From Rhizobium sp. LC145 (GTDB taxonomy: Bacteria; Pseudomonadota; Alphaproteobacteria; Rhizobiales; Rhizobiaceae), in contig NZ_LBHV01000020.1 of NCBI RefSeq assembly GCF_001005825.1, positions 1-38,733 of the forward strand: a DNA stretch of 38,733 nt. The letters run 5' to 3'. Every line of letters starts with the position of its first letter. Within the stretch, counting starts at the first letter, position 1. The position numbers were made by a program, and so were the translations under genes. This document shows, piece by piece, positions 33,922 to 38,733 of this stretch. The notes under the pieces are model-generated. The model was not told the DNA's origin, did not search any database, and worked only from the letters and a program-made list of their open reading frames with translations.

Positions 33922-33935
33922 GTTAGCTTTCTAAG
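33922..33935. promoter_or_regulatory. Operator-like site C with the oxygenase promoter
   Basis: GTTAG-CTTT-CTAAG. On the minus strand a good -10 (GATAAT, 33944-33939) lies directly upstream, with only a weak -35, so the palindrome covers the likely transcription start and the start of the leader. This is a typical repressor position. Confidence 0.55.
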
Positions 33936-33970
33936 GAAATTATCACTGCATGAGCCATCTCGTCTAGACC

Positions 33971-33999
33971 TTGACAAAAAATAATTAGGCATCTAAGTA
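33971..33999 (+). promoter_or_regulatory. Promoter of the reductase operon
   Basis: TTGACA (33971-33976), 17-base spacer, TAAGTA (33994-33999). Perfect -35, weak -10. Operator-like site D lies in the spacer and reaches the -10, as in the transporter promoter. Confidence 0.6.
33984..33998. promoter_or_regulatory. Operator-like site D (reductase operon)
   Basis: ATTAG-GCAT-CTAAGT. It shares the ATCTAAG half with site A and the same arrangement relative to a TTGACA box. Confidence 0.55.
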
Positions 34000-34040
34000 A
34001 ACCTCCGTGGCCGCCGGGTCGGCGTGACAGGGATGCAAGA

Positions 34041-34991
34041 ATGACTGAAGATGCAAACGCGCGTGCTATGAAAGTGATTGGCCGCCGCGATCTCACCCCT
34101 TACATTACCGAATTTTCGCTCGTTTCGACGGATGGGGCTCCGCTGGAGACCTATGGGCCGGGGGCTCACGTCACGGTCGAAACCCCCTCGGGCGCGATGC
34201 GTCGCTATTCGCTCGTCGGCGACGGCCTAAACCCGGAACGCTATCTGATTGCCGTGAAACGTGAACGTGAATCGCGTGGCGGCTCATCATCGATGCATGA
34301 GCAGGCGCAGGTCGGCACGACCATTATGGTTCGGCCGCCGGAGAACAACTTTACCCTGAAGTCCGCTGCGAAATATCTGTTGATCGCCGGAGGCATCGGC
34401 GTGACGCCGATTTATTCCATGGCGTCTCGCCTGGCGGCGGAGGGCAAGGATTTCGATATCATATACTGTTCGCGGAACGCACAGGAGGCTGCCTATCTCC
34501 CGGAGATGAAGGAGGCTTTCGGTCGTCGGCTTAAGATCCATCACGATGACGGCGATCCGGCCAAGGCCTACGATTTCTGGGACCACTTTGTCGATATAAA
34601 GAACATGCACGTATATTGCTGCGGGCCAAAGCCGCTGATGGACGAGATTGTGTCGATCTCCGGCCACTGGCCCGAAGGCCGTGTGAATTTCGAGGACTTC
34701 AAGCCCGTGGAGGTGGTTCGCGTCGACGACGTCGCCTTCGACGTTGAACTTGCAAAGTCGGGGAAAACGGTGTCCGTCCCAGCGGACAAATCCATCCTTG
34801 AAGCGGTTCGCGAGAGCGGTATCAAGACGACGAGTTCCTGTGAGAGCGGGACCTGCGGCTCGTGCAAGTGTCGCCTTCTTGCAGGAGACCCCGATCATCG
34901 GGACATGGTTCTGATGGACGACGAGAAAGACGATTTCATCATGATATGCGTCTCGCGCGCGAGGACCGGAGGCTTGGTCCTTGACCTTTGA
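34041..34991 (+). CDS. pht2: PDR/VanB-type oxygenase reductase, 316 aa
   Basis: A class IA-type reductase. N-terminal FMN/NAD domain with RRYSLVGD (54-61), GGIGVTPI (117-124) and YCCGPKPLMDEI; C-terminal plant-type [2Fe-2S] domain with C267, C272, C275 and C303 (CESGTCGSC and later MICVSRA). This order, flavin first and ferredoxin last, is that of phthalate dioxygenase reductase, which passes electrons from NADH to the Rieske oxygenase encoded on the other strand. ATG 34041 follows GGATGCAAGA. The stop overlaps the start of the dehydrogenase gene by 11 bases. Confidence 0.9.
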   Translation: MTEDANARAMKVIGRRDLTPYITEFSLVSTDGAPLETYGPGAHVTVETPSGAMRRYSLVGDGLNPERYLIAVKRERESRGGSSSMHEQAQVGTTIMVRPPENNFTLKSAAKYLLIAGGIGVTPIYSMASRLAAEGKDFDIIYCSRNAQEAAYLPEMKEAFGRRLKIHHDDGDPAKAYDFWDHFVDIKNMHVYCCGPKPLMDEIVSISGHWPEGRVNFEDFKPVEVVRVDDVAFDVELAKSGKTVSVPADKSILEAVRESGIKTTSSCESGTCGSCKCRLLAGDPDHRDMVLMDDEKDDFIMICVSRARTGGLVLDL

Positions 34992-36174
34992 CGAGGCTGC
35001 TGCATCACCTGTGCGCATCGGCGTCGCAGGCTTGGGAAGGGCGTTCGTCCTGAGCCGGACAGCCTTTGTCGAAGACCCGCGGGTTCGACTTGTCGCAGCC
35101 GCCGAACCGCGGGAGGTATCGCGACAGGCTTTCCTCCGGGAATTCGGAGGCAGGGCTTACGAAACGATAGACGACCTCTGTGCCGATCCAGAGGTCGAGT
35201 TGGTCTATATTTCGACGCCGCACGAAATACATTTCGACCATGTTTGCAAGGCGGCTGCGGCCGGCAAGCACGTGCTGGTCGAAAAGCCGCTTGCCATCTC
35301 GCTGTCCGACGGCATTCGCATGACGGATGCCTGCGCCGCGGCCGGCGTACACCTTCTTGTCGGCCCCAGCCATAGTTTCGATACGCCGGTGCAAATGGCG
35401 CGCGCAATCATCCTCAGCGGAGAATTCGGCCGCGTTCGGCTCATCAACGCCTTGAATTACACGGATTTCCTCTATCGCCCACGCCGCCCGGAAGAGCTTG
35501 ACACCGCCCGCGGCGGCGGTGTCGTCTTTTCACAAGGTGTGCATCAGGTCGATATCATCCGCCTGCTCGCTGGCGGCCTGGCTCGGCAAGTTTGCGCCTA
35601 TACAGGAAACTGGGATTCGGAACGGCCGACGGAAGGCGCCTATGTTGCCCAGATTGCGTTCGATGGATGCATCGCGTCGATGACTTATTCCGGATACGGC
35701 TTCTTCGACAGCGACGAATGGATGGACGGCTTCGGCGAGCTGGGCGCCCGTAAGGACATGCAGGCTTACGGGAATGCCCGTCGCGCCCTCAAGGCACGCG
35801 GCGCTGCGAGCGAGATGGACCTCAAGGCGGCCCGTACCTACGGTTTGCCCGACAAGCCTTCAAGCCCTGAAACATACGAGCATTTCGGCCCGATCATCGT
35901 ATCCCTGGAGAAAGCCGATCTGCGGCTGACCCCGGAGGGACTGCATGTATATGCAGAAGATCGGAGGGAATTCCGGCCGGCGCCACCCTTCCGGTTTTCC
36001 CGGTCCGAAATGACCGCTGCGATCCATTCCGCAGTCCGGTTGGGACGCCCGCCCGCACAGAGTGGCCGCTGGGGACTGGCAAGTCTGGAAGTATGCCATG
36101 CGATATTGAAATCGGCTGCGTACAACGCACCCGTAAGACTGGAACATCAAGTGGGAGCGAATGACCATGTCTGA
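34981..36174 (+). CDS. pht4: Gfo/Idh/MocA oxidoreductase, Pht4-type dihydrodiol dehydrogenase
   Basis: A 397-aa NAD(P)-dependent oxidoreductase. N-terminal Rossmann domain with GVAGLG (14-19) and the EKP motif (101-103). Segments such as LNYTDFLYRPRRPEELD, GVVFSQGVHQVDIIRLL and GNWDSERPTEGAYVAQI match the Pht4 group, which oxidises the cis-4,5-dihydrodiol of phthalate to 4,5-dihydroxyphthalate. Start TTG 34981 lies inside the reductase gene, with GGAGG 8 bases ahead, and gives the expected N-terminus. It overlaps the decarboxylase gene by 8 bases or more. Position between the reductase and the decarboxylase matches the order of the pathway. Confidence 0.88.
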   Translation: MTFDEAAASPVRIGVAGLGRAFVLSRTAFVEDPRVRLVAAAEPREVSRQAFLREFGGRAYETIDDLCADPEVELVYISTPHEIHFDHVCKAAAAGKHVLVEKPLAISLSDGIRMTDACAAAGVHLLVGPSHSFDTPVQMARAIILSGEFGRVRLINALNYTDFLYRPRRPEELDTARGGGVVFSQGVHQVDIIRLLAGGLARQVCAYTGNWDSERPTEGAYVAQIAFDGCIASMTYSGYGFFDSDEWMDGFGELGARKDMQAYGNARRALKARGAASEMDLKAARTYGLPDKPSSPETYEHFGPIIVSLEKADLRLTPEGLHVYAEDRREFRPAPPFRFSRSEMTAAIHSAVRLGRPPAQSGRWGLASLEVCHAILKSAAYNAPVRLEHQVGANDHV

Positions 36175-37159
36175 CCTGAATTTGTCCCTGGCTATGGGGA
36201 ATTACGACCGCACCCGTCCGATCTATGACGGGCTCGTCAAGATCGACGGCGTCGATCCGACCTGCATGCTGCTGTCGCCGGAGGAGATGTTCTTCCGAGC
36301 CTTCCGGCATGCTGCGTTCGACATCAGCGAACTCTCGCTTTCGTCCTACTCGATCTCGGTGGCTCGCGGGGCCTCGCAATACATCGCCATCCCGGTCTTT
36401 CTGTCGAGAGCCTTCCGTCACACTTCGATGTATATCCGCAAGGACCGCGGCATCGACAGTCCGGCAGCGCTGCGCGGCCGCAGAATTGGCATTGCGGAAT
36501 ACCAGCTGTCGGCCAATGTCTGGTTCCGTGGTATCCTGCAGGATGAATACGGCGTGCATCCCTCGGAGATAGTCTGGGTGCGCGGCGGCATGGATACGCC
36601 CGGCCGCCCGGAGAAGATCAAGGTCGATCTGCCGTCTGATATCAGGGTTGTCGATGCGCCGGAAGGCGACACGCTGAATGCGATGCTGGAGAGAGGCGAT
36701 ATCGACGGCTTCGTCGGCCCTCGCTCGCCGCGCTGCTTCGATCAGGGCAATCCTGCGATCGGAAGGCTTTTCCCCGACACGATCGCTGAAGCGGAAACCT
36801 ATTTCCGTAAGACCAGGATATTCCCGATCATGCATGTTCTCGGCCTGCGGCGGTCGCTGGCCGAGACGCATCCCTGGCTTCCCGGCGCCCTGCTCAAGGC
36901 GTTCAACCGTGCCAAGTCGCTTGCCGAGGAAGCGCTGATGGATACATCTGCAACCAAGGTGACCATGCCCTTCGTGGAAGACAGCCTCAGCCGCGCCCGC
37001 GCTTTGATGGGACCGGACATCTGGAGCTACGGCCTGCAGCCCAACCGGCACGTGCTGGATACCTTCCTGCGCTATCATTACGATCAGGGCCTGTCGCCGC
37101 GTCTTGTCTCGGCCGATGAGCTTTTCCATCCCGCAACGACCGAAGCCTATAGCCTCTAG
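36167..37159 (+). CDS. pht5: 4,5-dihydroxyphthalate decarboxylase-like (Pht5)
   Basis: About 330 aa. The hallmarks LAMGNYDRTRPIYDG, LLSPEEMFFRAFRH, FDISELSLSSY, AIPVFLSRAFRHTS, WVRGGMDTPGRPEKI, LPGALLKAFNRAK and DELFHPAT match the Pht5 family, a decarboxylase built on a periplasmic-binding-protein fold. It removes CO2 from 4,5-dihydroxyphthalate to give protocatechuate. No signal peptide, in keeping with a cytoplasmic enzyme. ATG 36167 is preferred because GGGAG lies 9 bases ahead; ATG 36161 is only 3 bases away. Overlaps the end of the dehydrogenase gene. Confidence 0.88.
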   Translation: MSDLNLSLAMGNYDRTRPIYDGLVKIDGVDPTCMLLSPEEMFFRAFRHAAFDISELSLSSYSISVARGASQYIAIPVFLSRAFRHTSMYIRKDRGIDSPAALRGRRIGIAEYQLSANVWFRGILQDEYGVHPSEIVWVRGGMDTPGRPEKIKVDLPSDIRVVDAPEGDTLNAMLERGDIDGFVGPRSPRCFDQGNPAIGRLFPDTIAEAETYFRKTRIFPIMHVLGLRRSLAETHPWLPGALLKAFNRAKSLAEEALMDTSATKVTMPFVEDSLSRARALMGPDIWSYGLQPNRHVLDTFLRYHYDQGLSPRLVSADELFHPATTEAYSL

Positions 37160-37194
37160 GGCACAGGCATCATAACCGAGACGAGGAAAACCAG

Positions 37195-37623
37195 ATGCAA
37201 TTCAGCCCTGGCGACGTGGTCGAGATTTCCACCCCCGAAGGCCTGGCCTATGTACAGGTCACCCATACGCATGTCGCCTATCCCGAGGTCGTGCGTATCC
37301 TGCCTGGCATCTATAAAGATCGCCCCGCGCTTGCCGTCCTGTCCTCCGCAAAGACAAGAAGCGTGGTGATGATGCCATTGGGTGGTGCGCTGCAACACGG
37401 AAAGATCGAAGGTGCCAGGATCGGGACGGCGGAAATTCCGGCTCCGGACAAGAAGTTTCCCACCTTCAAGATGCCGATCCGCGGCAAAAAGGGAGAGATC
37501 GTTTACTGGTGGCTGTGGGAAGGCGAGGGTTTGACCTATACGCTGGAGGACGATCCGCGTCTTCAGAACGCCTCTCAGCGCGAAGTGCCGACACTGCAGG
37601 ACTTCCTGTCTATGCTCGGTTGA
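37195..37623 (+). CDS. Unknown protein of the phthalate-type operon, 142 aa
   Basis: Starts MQFSPGDVVEISTPEGLAY, a beta-rich opening that recalls small SH3-like or Imm26-like domains, then VVRILPGIYKDRPALAVL, MMPLGGALQHGKI, EIPAPDKKFPTFKMP and YWWLWEGEGLTYTL. No catalytic motif, signal peptide or membrane span. ATG 37195 follows GAGGAAAACC; it lies 35 bases after the decarboxylase stop, so it is likely the last gene of the same operon. It could be an accessory or scaffold protein; I do not recognise its function. Confidence 0.75.
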   Translation: MQFSPGDVVEISTPEGLAYVQVTHTHVAYPEVVRILPGIYKDRPALAVLSSAKTRSVVMMPLGGALQHGKIEGARIGTAEIPAPDKKFPTFKMPIRGKKGEIVYWWLWEGEGLTYTLEDDPRLQNASQREVPTLQDFLSMLG

Positions 37624-37778
37624 TGGTTGAGCCGAGAGCGAGTCCTGTCGGTCCCCGATTGTCCTCGGGTGCCGCCCACTGCTGACCGCTTCCTGAGCGC
37701 GAATGCCCTCGAAGCATAGCACCGTCGCGTGTCTGCGACCGCCGTGCTGAAGCGGAACAATCCGCTGGCCGGCCTCAC

Positions 37779-37925
37779 CTACCCCTCGAACAAACTCGTC
37801 GCCCAATTTGTCAACAGGTCAGCTGCCCGCTCCTGAAGATCGAATTGACCGCCGAGGAAATGGTTGGCGCCTGCAATGATTTCGAACCGGCCTCGCCCCG
37901 CTGCTGCATCGACATAACGTCGCAC
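37779..37925 (-). pseudogene. Alpha/beta hydrolase remnant, C-terminal 48 residues
   Basis: On the minus strand from the edge of the IS6-family element the frame reads VRRYVDAAAGRGRFEIIAGA, then NHFLGGQFDLQERAADLL, and ends TNWATSLFEG with TAG at 37779. The GANHFLGG segment looks like the catalytic-His region of an alpha/beta hydrolase and the end like its final helix. The rest of the gene is absent in the window, cut by the insertion at 37926. It is a separate gene from the complete hydrolase at 23319 (whose equivalent is GANHGFAP). Confidence 0.5.
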
Positions 37926-38731
37926 GGCGTTGTCACGTTGTTCGTGGCTTAACGGTTGACGGATAACCGGACGTGATGAGCACGCCGACCATCAGCTACA
38001 AGAACCACCGTTTCCCACCGCAGATCATCGCCCATGCGGTCTGGCTGTATTTCCGGTTCCCGTTAAGCCTGCGGCTGGTGGAAGAAATGCTGCTGGAGCG
38101 CGGCATTGTCGTGTCCTACGAAACGATCCGGCGCTGGGGCCGGAAATTCGGTGCGGCCTACGCAAAGCGACTGCGCAGAAAGGCGCCGTCGCGAGAGGAT
38201 ATCTGGCATCTGGACGAAGTGGTCGTAACGATCGGCGGGCGAAAGCATTGGCTTTGGCGAGCCGTCGACCAGGACGGATATGTTCTCGACGAGATCGTGC
38301 AGACCCGTCGAGACACCAAGGCTGCCAAGCGATTGCTGATCAGGCTGCTGAAGAAGCAAGGCCTCGCGCCAAAGAGGATTGTCACCGATAAACTGCGTTC
38401 ATACGGGGCGGCAAAGCGAGATGTGATGCCGGCCATTGAACATAGATCACACAAGGGCCTTAACAACCGTGCGGAAAATTCCCATCTGCCGCTGCGAAAA
38501 CGAGAACGAGTGATGCAGGGCTTCCGATCCGTCGGCAGTCTGCAACAATTTGTCCCCGTGTTTTCAGCGGTTAGAAATCATTTCGTCCCGCCGCATCAAA
38601 AACACTCCGCCCTCGCCACCCACATTCATCGGATCCGCGTCATGGCGCACTGGAAGGCCGTGACCGGCGCAACTGCCTGAGTTTAACTGAAAGCGCTTCG
38701 TCCGGCCTCAGTCGAACAACGTGACAACGCC
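37926..38731 (+). mobile_element. IS6-family insertion sequence, about 806 bp
   Basis: Inverted ends GGCGTTGTCACGTTGTTCG at 37926-37944 and 38713-38731 (inverted), both 19 bp and identical. One intact transposase gene lies between. The length is normal for the family. The window ends two bases after the right end, so an 8-bp target duplication cannot be tested; the two visible flanking bases (CT) do not settle it. It truncates a hydrolase gene on its left. Confidence 0.88.
37976..38680 (+). CDS. IS6-family transposase, 234 aa
   Basis: Full-length for the family. N-terminal helix-turn-helix (SYETIRRWGRKFG), then the DDE triad: D80 (IWHLDEVVV), D138 (IVTDKLRSYGAA) and E167 (NNRAENSH, followed by LPLRKRERVMQGF). 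ATG 37976 chosen; GTG 37973 is adjacent. IS6-family elements move by replicative cointegration and often border gained gene clusters. Confidence 0.93.
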   Translation: MSTPTISYKNHRFPPQIIAHAVWLYFRFPLSLRLVEEMLLERGIVVSYETIRRWGRKFGAAYAKRLRRKAPSREDIWHLDEVVVTIGGRKHWLWRAVDQDGYVLDEIVQTRRDTKAAKRLLIRLLKKQGLAPKRIVTDKLRSYGAAKRDVMPAIEHRSHKGLNNRAENSHLPLRKRERVMQGFRSVGSLQQFVPVFSAVRNHFVPPHQKHSALATHIHRIRVMAHWKAVTGATA

Positions 38732-38733
38732 CT

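Noticed and set aside
35894..37129. A 411-codon minus-strand frame opposite the Pht5-type gene
   Set aside because: The plus strand matches the Pht5 family throughout. The minus frame runs across two genes without known motifs.
1..38733. CRISPR array, tRNA, rRNA or replication origin
   Set aside because: No regularly spaced direct repeats, tRNA-like cloverleaf, rRNA sequence, RepC gene or iteron series was recognised by eye on either strand.

Overview
The window looks like an accessory plasmid or integrative element of a Hyphomicrobiales (rhizobial/Brucella-type) alphaproteobacterium. The reasons are the high GC content and the left half, which carries a gene set typical of rhizobial plasmids: DUF736, ArdC, DUF7007, a ParB-like protein, a giant methylase-helicase, DUF1419, a Toprim protein and several small conserved proteins. 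No rRNA, tRNA, repABC, relaxase or CRISPR array was seen, so replicon type and species cannot be stated.

Layout. (1) 1-2853: the 3' end of one DUF736 gene, a converging TOTE-type primase-helicase gene, a 71-bp inverted-repeat element, and a DUF736 gene cut off beside that element. (2) 3342-16482: a plasmid maintenance / counter-defence block, almost all on the minus strand, with ArdC, an unknown 195-aa protein, a coupled run of ParB-like, DUF7007 and 103-aa genes, a 1696-aa methylase-helicase, DUF1419 and a Toprim protein. GC-rich leaders of roughly 270-530 bp separate several of them. (3) 16714-20168: a recombinase-in-trio (RIT) element with three overlapping tyrosine recombinase genes between inverted ends. 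The middle recombinase carries two in-frame TGA codons. (4) 20147-20866: two more small backbone genes. (5) 21003-23239: an IS5-family element split by an intact IS256-family element with a perfect 8-bp target duplication. (6) 23319-37623: a catabolic island. (7) 37779-38731: a hydrolase remnant cut by an IS6-family element.

The island is the clearest functional unit. A Rieske oxygenase and its PDR-type reductase are divergently transcribed. The reductase gene is followed, with overlapping ends, by a Pht4-type dihydrodiol dehydrogenase, a Pht5-type 4,5-dihydroxyphthalate decarboxylase and a 142-aa unknown. This is the 4,5-route from phthalate (or a close analogue) to protocatechuate; no ring-cleavage gene is present. 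To the left, a minus-strand operon encodes a periplasmic binding protein, a fused LivH-LivM permease, LivG- and LivF-type ATPases and a signal-peptide-bearing alpha/beta hydrolase. The gene content suggests ester hydrolysis outside the cytoplasm followed by uptake. A MarR regulator and two EamA exporters lie between.

A palindromic motif, TTAG-N4-CTAA, occurs upstream of the binding-protein operon, the first exporter, the oxygenase and the reductase. It is placed on or next to recognisable promoter elements, so one MarR-controlled regulon is the simplest reading. This is inferred from sequence only.
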